Origin: Actinobacillus equuli
GTDB taxonomy: Bacteria > Pseudomonadota > Gammaproteobacteria > Enterobacterales > Pasteurellaceae
Direction of reading: 5' to 3'
Length of the DNA: 64,000 nucleotides
Assembly (NCBI RefSeq): GCF_900636745.1
Contig: NZ_LR134310.1
Coordinates: 1 to 64,000 of the forward strand
The position numbers and the translations under genes were made by a program. Of this stretch, positions 54,442 to 64,000 are shown piece by piece (position 1 is the first letter of the stretch; every line of letters begins with the position of its first letter). A model generated the notes under the pieces. That model was not told the origin of the DNA and ran no database searches. It saw only the letters and a program-made list of their open reading frames with translations.

Positions 54442-55104
54442 ATGTCACATATCGCCAAACAAGACGTTTTAGACGCATTTAGCTTCCGTGCTGCTTGCCG
54501 TAGCTATGACCCAGCTAAAAAAATCAGCCGTGAAGATATGGAATATATTCTAGAACTTGCTCGTCTCTCCCCGAGTTCAGTGGGTTCTGAACCTTGGAAA
54601 TTTATTGTGCTGCAAAATGAAGCGATCCGTGAAAAAATTGCACCGGTTTCTTGGGGAATCAAACACCCAATGCACGAAATGAGTCATTTAGTCGTGATTT
54701 TAGCCAAGAAAAATGCGCGCTATGATTCGGATTTCTTCCACCAAGGCTTATCAAAACGTGGCTTAACACCGGAACAAATGGAAACCACCATTGCTCGTTA
54801 TAAATCGTTCCAAACCGATGATATTAAAGTGTTAGAAAGTGATCGTACCTTATTCGACTGGTGCTCAAAACAAACTTATATTGCGCTAGCAAATATGATG
54901 ACCGGTGCGGCGATGATTGGGATTGACTCTTGCCCGATTGAAGGCTTTAACTATGATGCGGTAAACGAAATCTTAGCGAAAGAAGGTTTATTTGATGCTA
55001 ACGAATACGGTGTTTCTTGCATGGTGACCTTCGGTTATCGTGCGAAGCCGATTACCAAAAAATACCGTAAACCGGCTGAAGATGTGATCAGTTGGGTGGA
55101 ATAA
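54442..55104 (+). CDS. NfsB-like oxygen-insensitive NAD(P)H nitroreductase
   Basis: 220 residues from the ATG at 54442, preceded by GAGGAAATT (E. coli NfsB 217). FMN-binding family: FSFRAACRSYDPAKK at the N-terminus, LSPSSVGSEPWKF, and ANMMTGAAMIGIDSCPIEGF near 165-185. It reduces nitro compounds or quinones. The upstream frame starts at 54388 and 54427 are in frame but have poorer signals. Named by family, the physiological substrate is unknown. Confidence 0.88.
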   Translation: MSHIAKQDVLDAFSFRAACRSYDPAKKISREDMEYILELARLSPSSVGSEPWKFIVLQNEAIREKIAPVSWGIKHPMHEMSHLVVILAKKNARYDSDFFHQGLSKRGLTPEQMETTIARYKSFQTDDIKVLESDRTLFDWCSKQTYIALANMMTGAAMIGIDSCPIEGFNYDAVNEILAKEGLFDANEYGVSCMVTFGYRAKPITKKYRKPAEDVISWVE

Positions 55105-55127
55105 ATTCTACTATTCGTATCAATAAC

Positions 55128-55210
55128 AAAGGGGCTTCCGCCCCTTTTTCTATTTTCGATAACAAACGGTCAAATTTCGTAAAAATTTTGCCAAAAATCA
55201 CCGCTTGTTA
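55128..55210. terminator. Terminator plus imperfect uptake-signal pair between convergent genes
   Basis: AAAGGGGC/GCCCCTTT with TTTT (55128-55150) ends the nitroreductase gene. Then ATAACAAACGGT and ACCGCTTGTTAT (55159-55210) form an imperfect stem for the minus-strand gene; one arm is a degenerate uptake signal. Confidence 0.7.
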
Positions 55211-56533
55211 TGCTCGATTAAGCCACTTGTTACTTAATGTTCCTGCCACCATTGAACCGTTTACATTTAATGCGGTACGTCCCATATCAATTAACGGCTC
55301 AACTGAAATTAATAAGCCAACCAATTCAATCGGTAGATTTAAGGTGGAAAGCACTACAATCGCTGCAAAAGTTGCACCGCCGCCAACGCCGGCGATTCCG
55401 AATGAAGAAATTGCTACCACCAGAATTAACGTGACAACGTAGCTGAGACTAAACGGATCAATACCTACCGTTGGCGCTACCATCACTGCTAACATTGCCG
55501 GATAAATCCCCGCACAACCGTTTTGCCCAATGGTTGCACCAAAAGTCGCCGAGAAATTAGCGATAACATTATTATTACCCAACTTATCCGTTTGCGTTTC
55601 GATATTTAACGGTAAAGTCGCAGCACTTGAGCGAGAGGTAAAAGCAAAGCTAAGGGTCGGTAACACTTTCTTGTAGTAATCCAGTGGATTCACTTTTGCC
55701 ACGAAAAGCAGAATGCCATGTACTAAAAACATCAAGCCGATTGCTAAGTAAGACGCCACAATAAAGCTACCTAAATTAACAATATCTTCCCATTTTGAAG
55801 TTGCGGCCATTTTCACCATTAACGCAAATACGCCGTAAGGGGTTAAGCGAATCACAAAACGGACTAAACGCATAATCAGTTTATTTAAGGTATCCACCCC
55901 AGTTGCAATACGCTCACCTAATGCGGCATCTTCTTTGGCAAGGCTTAATGCGGCTACGCCTAAAAATGCAGAGAAAATTACCGTGCTAATAATTGAAGTC
56001 GGGTTTGCACCGGTTAATTCTAAGAATGGATTTTTTGGAATAAAAGAGACTAACGTTGCCGGTACAGATAAATTTGACACTTGCTCTGCACGCCCCGCCA
56101 CTTTGCCTTGTGCAGCTAATTCTCTCTCACCGGCTACTAATCCTTCCGCTGATAAATCAAATAAATACACCATTGCAATACCGATTGCAGCCGCAATTGC
56201 AGTGGTAATCAGTAAAACCGATAGTACACTGAAGCTGATTTTACCCAATGATCCCGCTTGTTTTAGACGGGTAATAGCAGACAAAATCGAAATAAACACT
56301 AACGGCATCACGATCATTTGCAACAAACGTACATAACCGTTACCGACTAAATTCACCCACTCTAACGTTGCGTCAATTTCTGACTTTTGGTAAAAATTTT
56401 GCAAAATTGCACCGCTTATCACCCCAAGTAATAAGCCGATAAAAACAGTTCGTCCTAATTTTTGCGTATTTTTATACAGTAAAAACAGTAGGAATAGTAA
56501 CGCTGTAAACACAGCTAAATTAAGGATAATCAT
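55208..56533 (-). CDS. TcyP/YdjN-like sodium:L-cystine (dicarboxylate/amino acid) symporter
   Basis: 441 residues from the ATG at 56533, with GGAGATTCGG just upstream. Glutamate transporter fold with about eight membrane helices, a re-entrant loop rich in Ser (FAFTSRSSAATLPLNIET), and a second loop GIAGVGGGATFAA. This loop pattern, with SSAATLP in place of SSxxTLP, points to the TcyP (YdjN) branch for L-cystine, not to GltP. It is monocistronic. Confidence 0.85.
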   Translation of the reverse strand: MIILNLAVFTALLFLLFLLYKNTQKLGRTVFIGLLLGVISGAILQNFYQKSEIDATLEWVNLVGNGYVRLLQMIVMPLVFISILSAITRLKQAGSLGKISFSVLSVLLITTAIAAAIGIAMVYLFDLSAEGLVAGERELAAQGKVAGRAEQVSNLSVPATLVSFIPKNPFLELTGANPTSIISTVIFSAFLGVAALSLAKEDAALGERIATGVDTLNKLIMRLVRFVIRLTPYGVFALMVKMAATSKWEDIVNLGSFIVASYLAIGLMFLVHGILLFVAKVNPLDYYKKVLPTLSFAFTSRSSAATLPLNIETQTDKLGNNNVIANFSATFGATIGQNGCAGIYPAMLAVMVAPTVGIDPFSLSYVVTLILVVAISSFGIAGVGGGATFAAIVVLSTLNLPIELVGLLISVEPLIDMGRTALNVNGSMVAGTLSNKWLNRA

Positions 56534-56629
56534 CCGAATCTCCAACACAATAAAAAATAAAAGCGAGAATATAACTCTCGCTCTATATTTTCAATATAAC
56601 TTTCTCATTTTATAGCACTAAAAGTTATA

Positions 56630-57400
56630 TTATTGTACTTCCCAGCTTAAATTAGAGATTAAACGACATTTATCGCACTTAAAGTGGAACACTTGATGCA
56701 ACGGTTGTGCTAATTTCCATTCTCCTTGGCATTTAGGACATTTGCGCTGATGTTCTGCAGTTAAATCATTACCTAAACGATATAAATAATAGAAAGTCGG
56801 CACACCGCTTAGCGTTTCAAGTTGGTGGCAAAGATCTATTCCCGTTTGTGAAAGTTCGCTATCGACTTCACTAATTTGCGCTAGAGCCTGCTGTTCTAGT
56901 ACACCACCATTCATTTGTAACTGATCACAGGCTTGCCAATTTTCTTGCCATTTAATCAACTGTTCGCCAAGTTGTTGCTGTTGCCCGGTTGCCTTATAGA
57001 GTGGAATCACACAAAAATCCTCACCGCCATAAACCGGCGAACAGCTATCTAAATGGGTAGTATAAAGAATTTGGAACGCCTGTTGTTCAAGTTCGCTGGT
57101 TTGTTCTGCTTGATAATCTCGACCAACAATCTCAAACGATTCGAATTCTACGCCATTTTCTTCCGCTTGTAATAGTGCCTCATTAACTTCTGCACTATTC
57201 CATTCCGGCATTAGACTGGTTTGTTCCGGAGTTGAAACTCGTACTTGAAAATGCGCCTGCGGATTTTGATGGTAAGTCACCGCAAATTCTCTGCCGATAA
57301 TCTGTCCGTTAAAACGCCATTGATTGACAACTTGGTTAATTAACGTGACAGGATCGCTTTCAAAATCTTGATAGCTAAAATTAGCGATAACTTGGTACAT
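56630..57400 (-). CDS. DUF2310 family zinc-ribbon protein
   Basis: 256 residues. A mixed acidic N-terminal part and a C-terminal zinc ribbon with two CPxC/CDxC knuckles (KCPKCQGEW and FKCDKCRLIS). DUF2310 proteins are found in Pasteurellaceae and relatives; the function is not known. It overlaps the fieF stop by 20 bp, so the two are co-transcribed. Confidence 0.75.
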   Translation of the reverse strand: MYQVIANFSYQDFESDPVTLINQVVNQWRFNGQIIGREFAVTYHQNPQAHFQVRVSTPEQTSLMPEWNSAEVNEALLQAEENGVEFESFEIVGRDYQAEQTSELEQQAFQILYTTHLDSCSPVYGGEDFCVIPLYKATGQQQQLGEQLIKWQENWQACDQLQMNGGVLEQQALAQISEVDSELSQTGIDLCHQLETLSGVPTFYYLYRLGNDLTAEHQRKCPKCQGEWKLAQPLHQVFHFKCDKCRLISNLSWEVQ

Positions 57401-58304
57401 AATCTTTTACTTGTCCTAATTTAAGTTCTTGCTGAACAATTGAGGTCGGCTCTTGATGAATAATAATTTCCGAACGAGGAAAAATCGCCAGAATTTTTTG
57501 CTCTAGTGAATCGGTAATATCGTGTGCTTCCCGTAAAGTCAGGTTATCTTCTAGCTCTAAATGAAGTTGAATAAAACGCACAGCCCCTACTTGGCGTGTA
57601 AGTAAGTCGTGCATACCGATAATACGTTCATGGTTTGCAGCAAGTTCTAAAATTTGATCGATTTCTTCCTGTGGTAATGCCTGATCTAGTAGTACTTGTA
57701 CCGCTTCCCAAAACATTTTAAAAGCATTAATACCAATATAAAGCGCAATCCCAATTGCAAAAATTGCATCGGCATAAACAAAGCCGTACAGACTTAGCAA
57801 CATAGCGACTAAAATCGCGGCATTCATCAACAAATCCGTTTGATAATGCAGAGAATCTGCCGCAATTGCCGGACTTTTAGTTAAAGCCACAACGCGTTTT
57901 TGATACCACACTAAAGCGCCGGTCACGATAATCGAAATCAGGCTGACAGCTATCCCTATTTCCGATCCTTTAATAACATGCGGATGCATCAATTTATGAA
58001 TGCCTTGGAGTACTAAGAAAACCGCTGAACCGCCGATAAACGCACTTTGGGCAATGGCTGCAAGCGATTCCGCTTTTCCATGTCCGAAAGTATGGTTTTC
58101 ATCCGCCGGTAAAAGCGCAAAGCGTAGTACTAAAATATTGGTGATCGAGGCTAATAAATCCACAACAGAATCAGTTACTGCCGCTAAAATCGAAATCGAG
58201 CCGGTTTTCCACCATGCAAACGCTTTAATGACTATCAGCAAGCAAGCTACCAAAATCGCAAAATTTGCTGCTCTTTTCACCAGTTTAATATATTGTTGTT
58301 CCAT
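57381..58304 (-). CDS. fieF: Cation-efflux pump FieF (YiiP)
   Basis: Proton-driven exporter of iron or zinc in the inner membrane, CDF family. 307 residues (E. coli 300). Six membrane helices. The metal site residues are D45 and D49 (TDSVVDLL), and HYQTD in helix 5. Cytosolic C-terminal domain with HDLLTRQVGAVRFIQLHLEL. It ends inside the next gene. Confidence 0.9.
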   Translation of the reverse strand: MEQQYIKLVKRAANFAILVACLLIVIKAFAWWKTGSISILAAVTDSVVDLLASITNILVLRFALLPADENHTFGHGKAESLAAIAQSAFIGGSAVFLVLQGIHKLMHPHVIKGSEIGIAVSLISIIVTGALVWYQKRVVALTKSPAIAADSLHYQTDLLMNAAILVAMLLSLYGFVYADAIFAIGIALYIGINAFKMFWEAVQVLLDQALPQEEIDQILELAANHERIIGMHDLLTRQVGAVRFIQLHLELEDNLTLREAHDITDSLEQKILAIFPRSEIIIHQEPTSIVQQELKLGQVKDYVPSYR

Positions 58305-58332
58305 ACTCCCCCCAAGTATGTACTATTTATCC

Positions 58333-58878
58333 TTACTTACAAGTAATTAACCATGGCATTGCTGCCAGTTGCTGTGCCAATTGGACTAATGAGGCTTGAT
58401 AAGCGGTCGAATTTTGCCATTTTTTTGCAACCACAGCGCGTTTGTCCGAATATTGAATTTGCCCATAGCCACACTGTAAATCTTTACCTCGAGAAACCTC
58501 AAGTAGCACATCATTAAAACGTTCTGTCGGCGGATAAATCACTTCACTGCGCAATTCTTGCTGCTCAATACTCACTTTAGATTGCGTATTATTTTGTTGC
58601 ACAAATGCCGCTTGACGAAGTGCTACCCGCTGTTGCAAAGTTTTCCCTTGAGAATTTTGATCTAAGAAAAATAAAATCCCACTATTCCAATGTTCAGGAT
58701 CTTGCGTTCCATCAGCCGGTAAATAAAGCAATTGTCGCATTTCATCAATACGATTATCCGTTACCTTCACATAAGATTTACCTTGAAAATCCACTTTTTC
58801 CGGTAAATCAAATTGCTTTTGGGTGAGGCTACAAGCGGTCAAAAATAACGAAAATCCTGCAAGAAAAAGCCAACGCAT
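58333..58878 (-). CDS. Putative lipoprotein of unknown function
   Basis: 181 residues with a signal peptide and lipobox LFLTAC (Cys16). The rest is hydrophilic. No family was recognised. The ATG overlaps the yaaA stop in TAATG, so translation is coupled. An uptake signal (58828-58837) lies inside the start of the gene, in the signal peptide/mature border. Confidence 0.7.
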   Translation of the reverse strand: MRWLFLAGFSLFLTACSLTQKQFDLPEKVDFQGKSYVKVTDNRIDEMRQLLYLPADGTQDPEHWNSGILFFLDQNSQGKTLQQRVALRQAAFVQQNNTQSKVSIEQQELRSEVIYPPTERFNDVLLEVSRGKDLQCGYGQIQYSDKRAVVAKKWQNSTAYQASLVQLAQQLAAMPWLITCK

Positions 58879-59660
58879 TATGCCTGCTCCTCGCGTTTAA
58901 AGACGAGTTCCGTTGCGCTGGAAGCCTCTTCATCAAACCAATAGCCACCATAATTAAAAGCTTTCAGTTGTTCTACGCTAGTCGGTTGTGTTTCTAAAAT
59001 AAAGCGTACCATCATACCGCGCGCTTTTTTCGCATAGAAACTGATTTGCTTAAACTTGCCGTTCTTTTCATCTAAGAATACCGGTTTAATAACGGTCGCT
59101 TGTAACTGTTTTGCTTTTACCGCACCGTAATATTCGTCCGAAGCAAGGTTCACTAAGATGTTATCGCCTTGTTCATCAATCGCTGCCTGTAAATGTTGAG
59201 TAATAATATCGCCCCAAAACGCATAAAGATCTTTGCCTTTCGGATTCGCTAACTTCGTTCCCATTTCTAAGCGGTACGGCTGCATTAAATCAAGCGGTTT
59301 TAGTAAGCCGTATAAGCCAGACAGTATACGTAAATGCGTCTGTGCATATTCTACTTGTGCTTGAGTAAGCGTCTCCGCCTCCAGTCCGGTATAAACATCA
59401 CCTTTAAATGCAAATAAAGCCGCTTTAGCATTTTGTTCGTTATGTTCCAGTTGCCATTCTGCAAAACGGGCTACATTCAGACTAGCGAGTTTATCGCTGA
59501 TCGACATTAAAGAACCCAATTCTGCTGGTGTGAATTGTTTACAGATATCAATGAGTTGTTGACTATAAGCGGTTAATTTCGATTGAGAATTTGCAAATGG
59601 AAAATTAGGTGCGGATGTTTCAAAATCTAATGTTTTTGCAGGAGAAATGATGGCTAACAT
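58878..59660 (-). CDS. yaaA: YaaA/DUF328 peroxide stress protein
   Basis: 260 residues (E. coli 258). SPAKTLDFE at the start, [22 protein letters not shown] in the middle and [10 protein letters not shown]-type sequence ([11 protein letters not shown]) near the end are family signatures. In E. coli it lowers intracellular iron and protects DNA during peroxide stress. First of the four-gene run that also has fieF, so iron handling is a common theme. Confidence 0.93.
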   Translation of the reverse strand: MLAIISPAKTLDFETSAPNFPFANSQSKLTAYSQQLIDICKQFTPAELGSLMSISDKLASLNVARFAEWQLEHNEQNAKAALFAFKGDVYTGLEAETLTQAQVEYAQTHLRILSGLYGLLKPLDLMQPYRLEMGTKLANPKGKDLYAFWGDIITQHLQAAIDEQGDNILVNLASDEYYGAVKAKQLQATVIKPVFLDEKNGKFKQISFYAKKARGMMVRFILETQPTSVEQLKAFNYGGYWFDEEASSATELVFKREEQA

Positions 59661-59781
59661 AAAAAATACCTTGATTAAAAATTTGGTTCATTCTAGCACT
59701 TGTCAGGCGATAAAAACAGAAAAGGCAGGAATAATCCTGCCTTCTGCTGATAATACTTTCGTATATCGATAATACTCGAAA

Positions 59782-60177
59782 TTAACGTTTTGAGTATTGT
59801 GGACGACGACGTGCTTTGTGTAAACCCACTTTTTTACGTTCAACGCGACGTGCGTCACGAGTAACGAAGCCAGCTGCACGTAATGCAGGGCGTAAAGTTT
59901 CGTCGTATTCCATTAATGCACGTGTGATACCGTGACGGATCGCACCTGCTTGACCAGAAATACCACCACCTTTAACAGTGATGTATAAATCTAATTTATC
60001 TAATAACTCAACTAATTCTAATGGTTGACGAACTACCATGCGTGAAGTTTCACGACCGAAGTAAACGTCTAAAGAACGTTGGTTGATGGTAATGTTACCA
60101 CTGCCCGGTTTGATAAATACACGAGCTGAAGAGCTTTTGCGGCGACCTGTGCCGTAGTTTTGATTTGCTGCTGTCAT
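59782..60177 (-). CDS. rpsI: 30S ribosomal protein S9
   Basis: 131 residues (E. coli 130). [19 protein letters not shown] at the start and a basic C-terminus ending YSKR that reaches the P site. 16 bp after rplM. Confidence 0.98.
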   Translation of the reverse strand: MTAANQNYGTGRRKSSSARVFIKPGSGNITINQRSLDVYFGRETSRMVVRQPLELVELLDKLDLYITVKGGGISGQAGAIRHGITRALMEYDETLRPALRAAGFVTRDARRVERKKVGLHKARRRPQYSKR

Positions 60178-60193
60178 TTTCGATGCTCCGTGA

Positions 60194-60927
<734 letters not shown>

Positions 60928-61320
60928 ATGATGGGACAATGGACACCAGAAGTTTGGTCTGCAATTGGTATTGCCTTTGTGATTGGCATCATTGTAGGAT
61001 GCGTGATTGTACGTGCTTTTAAAGGTAACGTGCAACAACATATCCAACTAGAGAATGAGCTCAAAGAAACCAAAGCGAAAGTGGAAGAACAAAAGCAGCA
61101 ACTTGAGCAACATTTTGAACAATCCGCCGCTTTACTCTCAACACTTGCTGAAGATTACAAAAAACTGTATCAGCACTTAGCGAAAGGTTCGGAAAAACTA
61201 TTACCTGAAGCGGAACAAATCGCTTTTTTCAAGCAATCCCAACTTCCACTCAAACATGAAAATAGCGAAGATCAGCCGAGGGATTATTCGGAAGGTTCTT
61301 CCGGCTTATTAAAATCGTAA
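60928..61320 (+). CDS. zapG: ZapG/YhcB envelope and division protein
   Basis: 130 residues (E. coli YhcB 132). One N-terminal membrane helix (VWSAIGIAFVIGIIVGCVIV), a coiled coil (KETKAKVEEQKQQLEQHFEQSAALLSTLAEDYKKLYQHLA), and an unstructured end. DUF1043 family, linked to cell shape and envelope biogenesis. It has two successive ATG codons; the second may be used. Confidence 0.9.
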   Translation: MMGQWTPEVWSAIGIAFVIGIIVGCVIVRAFKGNVQQHIQLENELKETKAKVEEQKQQLEQHFEQSAALLSTLAEDYKKLYQHLAKGSEKLLPEAEQIAFFKQSQLPLKHENSEDQPRDYSEGSSGLLKS

Positions 61321-61332
61321 AATTTCATCGAA

Positions 61333-61377
61333 AAAAGACCGCTTATTCGAGTATCACCTCATAAGCGGTCTTTTTTA
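61333..61377. terminator. Uptake-signal-derived bidirectional terminator between zapG and glnD
   Basis: AAAAAAGACCGCTTA and TAAGCGGTCTTTTTT pair with T-runs on both sides. Confidence 0.85.
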
Positions 61378-61379
61378 TG

Positions 61380-63935
61380 CTAAGAATCTAATTCTGCTAA
61401 TAAACTGGCTTTCAGTCGTTTTTGCTGCTCTTTACTTAATGCCTGATTTTGAGCAGTACAAACCACAAAGAAATCCTCTACCCGTTCACCGATAGTCGTA
61501 ATTTTCGCATTGACCAAGACGAGTTCTAATTGTCCGAAAATATGGCTTACCTGAGCAAGCAATCCCTCTCTGTCTAAAGTAAATAACTCGAATGAGGTTT
61601 GGTTTGGATGTTCATCCGAGAGAAATTTGACTTTGGTTGCTCGTTTAAAAGACTGGTGTTTTACCGGCTTTTTCAATAATTTAAAGCTGATGCTTTCTGC
61701 ATCGCTTAATACTCGCTGTAAAGATTGACAGACTTGTTCACAACGCATTGAATCAAGTTCCGCACCGCTTAATTCCGTTACGATAAAGCTGTCAAAGACC
61801 AAGCCATTATCACAAGTAATAATTTGTGCATCGTGAATACTGATCTTTTTCTGACTCAATGCTTGAGCAATACGGGCAAATAATAGTGATTGGTCATGGC
61901 AATGCACAAAAATTTCAGTCGCACCTCGCGCATATTCATTACTCACCAATACCATTGGTAACGTTTTATGTTTCAAATAGCCCAACGCATGCCAAACCAA
62001 CTGCTTTGGCGTATTACGTAAAAAGTAACTATCAGGACAAGGCGCCCAAAAGTCTTGCAAGCGTGTTCGTTCTAGAGGTGATAAGGCAAACTTCATTAGC
62101 TCTAACGCATCCAAACGATTTTGCTGGCTAACACGTTGATAATCCAGGCGTTTTTCCAGTTCCTCGATAGTAAATTGATAAAGCTGGGTAAATAATGAGC
62201 GCTTCCAATCATTCCATAAACTTTCATTAGTTGCGCAAATATCCGAAATAGTTAGGCACATCAAATCAGTTAAAGCGGTCGAATTCCCCACTATTTTTGC
62301 AAAACTTTTTACCACGGCAGGATCATGAATATCACGACGTTGTGCGGTTAATGACATGGTTAAATGTTCTCTCACCAGCCATGTGATTTGCTGCGCTTCC
62401 GCTTCGGAAAAACCGTGTAATACGGCAAACTGATAAGCATCGACCGCTCCGACTTGAGCGTGGTCACCTTCTCGGCCTTTCGCAATATCGTGGAATAACG
62501 CTGCAAGATATAAAATAGGCTTATGCGTACAAGCTCGAAAATATTCATAGCACAAAGGATGTAACTCTTCAGCTTCATTGGTCAAAAAATTTTCCAAGTT
62601 CTGCATAACACGAATCGTATGCTCATCGACCGTATAAATATGGAACAAATCAAATTGCATCAGCCCATTAATGCTATCCCACTGTGGTAAATAGGCAGAT
62701 AACACGCCCAATTGATGCATCGGTATAATTGCACGTTCCACCACCTTTGGCTGAGAAAATAGCGAGATAAAACGAGCCCTAGCCTCTGCATTCAGAGACA
62801 AAGGCTGCGGCTGTTTTTTTAGTGATAAACGTAAATTACGTAGCGTAATTGCATTTGCTTTCGCTTCGGGATACTGAGTTAAATAGAAAAAAAGATCTAA
62901 AATTGACACCGGATCTTGCATAAAACAACGGCGATGACGACAAACAATCTCTGTTCCTTGTAAATAGTAGTTCTGATCAAGCGGTCGTTTTTCGGCAACA
63001 TTTTGCTGACCGAGAATAATTTGCTCAAAGTTATCCAGTAGCAATTGACTCAGTTGCGAAATGGATTGAGTGGCTTGGAAAAACGCTTTCATCATCGCTT
63101 CAACCGGCTGATTTCCCTCGCCTTGATAGCCCAACTGCTCGCTTAGCTGCAATTGGCGATCAAAACGCAGGCGGTTATCATAACGCTTAAGCTGCAAGTG
63201 CAATGCAAAACGCATCCGGAAAAGTACCGCTTGCGCTTCATTCAGTTCACTAAATTCCTCAGGGAAAAGAATTCCTTTATTCAATAAACTTTCAAACGCA
63301 TAAGTACCAAAGTGTCTTAATGAGATCCAAGCAATCAAATGTAGATCTCGCAACCCGCCCGGGCTGTGTTTTAAATCCGGCTCAAGGTTATAACTGGTAT
63401 TATGGTAACGCGCATAGCGCTCATTTCGCTCTTGCATTTTAGCGCTAAAGAAGCGATCAATCGGCCAGAAATCTTCCGCATATAAGCTTTCGAATAGTGC
63501 CTGCCACAGTGCTTTATTACCGATTAAATAACGCCCTTCATACATATTGGTCGCCACCGATAATTCGCTTTTACCAATCTCAATACATTCTTCGAGCGTA
63601 CGAATACTTGCACCGACTTGTAATTTACTGTCCCATAGCAAATTAAATAAGTCATTCAACCTTGAATGCGTTTCATCATCTAATGTTTGTGCTGTAATTA
63701 CTAAAATATCTACATCGGACAACGGAAACATTTCTTGTCTACCATAGCCTCCGACAGCGATAAGCGTTAAATCTTGGCGTGCTGCAAAGCCGAATTGTTG
63801 CCATAAGTTCAGTAATAGCTGATCATAAAAATCGCTACGTTGGCGTAACAACGTAACGACTTCTGTGGTGGCAAAATCATTTTTTTGTTGTAAATTAAAT
63901 TCGGCAAGTTGGGTTTTCAAGGTCGTATTTGTCAT
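61380..63935 (-). CDS. glnD: Bifunctional PII uridylyltransferase/uridylyl-removing enzyme
   Basis: Senses glutamine and modifies PII (GlnB/GlnK). 851 residues from the ATG at 63935 (E. coli 890); the in-frame start at 63956 lacks a good binding site. Nucleotidyltransferase domain with GGYGRQEMFPLSDVDILV near 70-87, an HD domain with ALFHDIAKGREGDHAQVG near 495, and two C-terminal ACT domains (EIFVHCHDQSLLFARIAQAL; FELFTLDREGLLAQVSHIF). An uptake signal lies within (62276). The gene is whole; 65 bp of upstream sequence remain in the window. Confidence 0.96.
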   Translation of the reverse strand: MTNTTLKTQLAEFNLQQKNDFATTEVVTLLRQRSDFYDQLLLNLWQQFGFAARQDLTLIAVGGYGRQEMFPLSDVDILVITAQTLDDETHSRLNDLFNLLWDSKLQVGASIRTLEECIEIGKSELSVATNMYEGRYLIGNKALWQALFESLYAEDFWPIDRFFSAKMQERNERYARYHNTSYNLEPDLKHSPGGLRDLHLIAWISLRHFGTYAFESLLNKGILFPEEFSELNEAQAVLFRMRFALHLQLKRYDNRLRFDRQLQLSEQLGYQGEGNQPVEAMMKAFFQATQSISQLSQLLLDNFEQIILGQQNVAEKRPLDQNYYLQGTEIVCRHRRCFMQDPVSILDLFFYLTQYPEAKANAITLRNLRLSLKKQPQPLSLNAEARARFISLFSQPKVVERAIIPMHQLGVLSAYLPQWDSINGLMQFDLFHIYTVDEHTIRVMQNLENFLTNEAEELHPLCYEYFRACTHKPILYLAALFHDIAKGREGDHAQVGAVDAYQFAVLHGFSEAEAQQITWLVREHLTMSLTAQRRDIHDPAVVKSFAKIVGNSTALTDLMCLTISDICATNESLWNDWKRSLFTQLYQFTIEELEKRLDYQRVSQQNRLDALELMKFALSPLERTRLQDFWAPCPDSYFLRNTPKQLVWHALGYLKHKTLPMVLVSNEYARGATEIFVHCHDQSLLFARIAQALSQKKISIHDAQIITCDNGLVFDSFIVTELSGAELDSMRCEQVCQSLQRVLSDAESISFKLLKKPVKHQSFKRATKVKFLSDEHPNQTSFELFTLDREGLLAQVSHIFGQLELVLVNAKITTIGERVEDFFVVCTAQNQALSKEQQKRLKASLLAELDS

Positions 63936-64000
63936 CTTTTTATCTCTAAAATGCACTTATGCTTTACTAGCATTTTTATCGCGAACAAAATAACATTGGG

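Overview
The window is chromosomal DNA of a member of the Pasteurellaceae, most likely of the Actinobacillus pleuropneumoniae/suis group. The evidence is low GC content, many copies of the ACAAGCGGT-type DNA uptake signal (the Apl type, not the Haemophilus AAGTGCGGT type), an OmpP2-like porin, and a chromosomal nadV, the gene that gives NAD-independent growth. The species call is an inference.

Left end (1-2228). A priC gene (minus strand, cut by the window edge) and a porin gene (plus strand) each carry one single-base frameshift. Just past the porin lies a dif site (2201-2228) for XerC/XerD. This part is therefore the replication terminus, which fits the mainly minus-strand orientation of the highly expressed genes to the right.

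Accessory island (2218-11308). A CTXphi-like filamentous phage (inovirus) array is inserted at dif. From left to right it has three parts. Copy A (2218-4645) is an RS1-like replication module with ssDNA-binding protein, Rep, repressor, a small ORFan and an att hairpin. A fuller prophage B (4646-11152) has morphogenesis genes (minor coat candidates, major coat, pIII-like, DUF2523/pVI-like, Zot/pI, and a frameshifted reading frame that may be a pIV-type secretin) joined to a second replication module. Remnant C (11142-11308) is a diverged, deleted piece of a third module. Each full module ends in a folded inverted pair of XerC/XerD half-sites like the CTXphi attP(+) hairpin. Clusters of perfect hairpins mark likely origin and packaging regions. 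Copies A and B seem to differ only by single-base indels in short homopolymers, so some frameshifts may be sequencing errors and not decay.

Border (11309-15311). nadV directly abuts the phage remnant and has a palindrome enclosing a TATAAT box. cpdB (Tat-exported nucleotidase) follows.

Core genome (15312-64000). ackA-pta (acetate overflow); a DUF1508 gene; dld; mltB; the metY(tRNA-fMet)-rimP-nusA-infB-rbfA-truB operon; folC and accD; a small membrane ORF; mazG; cpxR/cpxA; an orphan macB; a NIF3-family gene; glpX; zapB; tdk; tsaB; aroG-type DAHP synthase; ypfJ; lrp-ftsK; rnd; a ROK regulator; bioD; an NlpC/P60 lipoprotein; pheS-pheT-ihfA; a nitroreductase; a TcyP-like symporter; a run of yaaA, lipoprotein gene, fieF and DUF2310 gene; rplM-rpsI; zapG (yhcB); and glnD. 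No frameshift was noticed here. Many intergenic gaps carry inverted pairs of uptake signals that double as transcription terminators.
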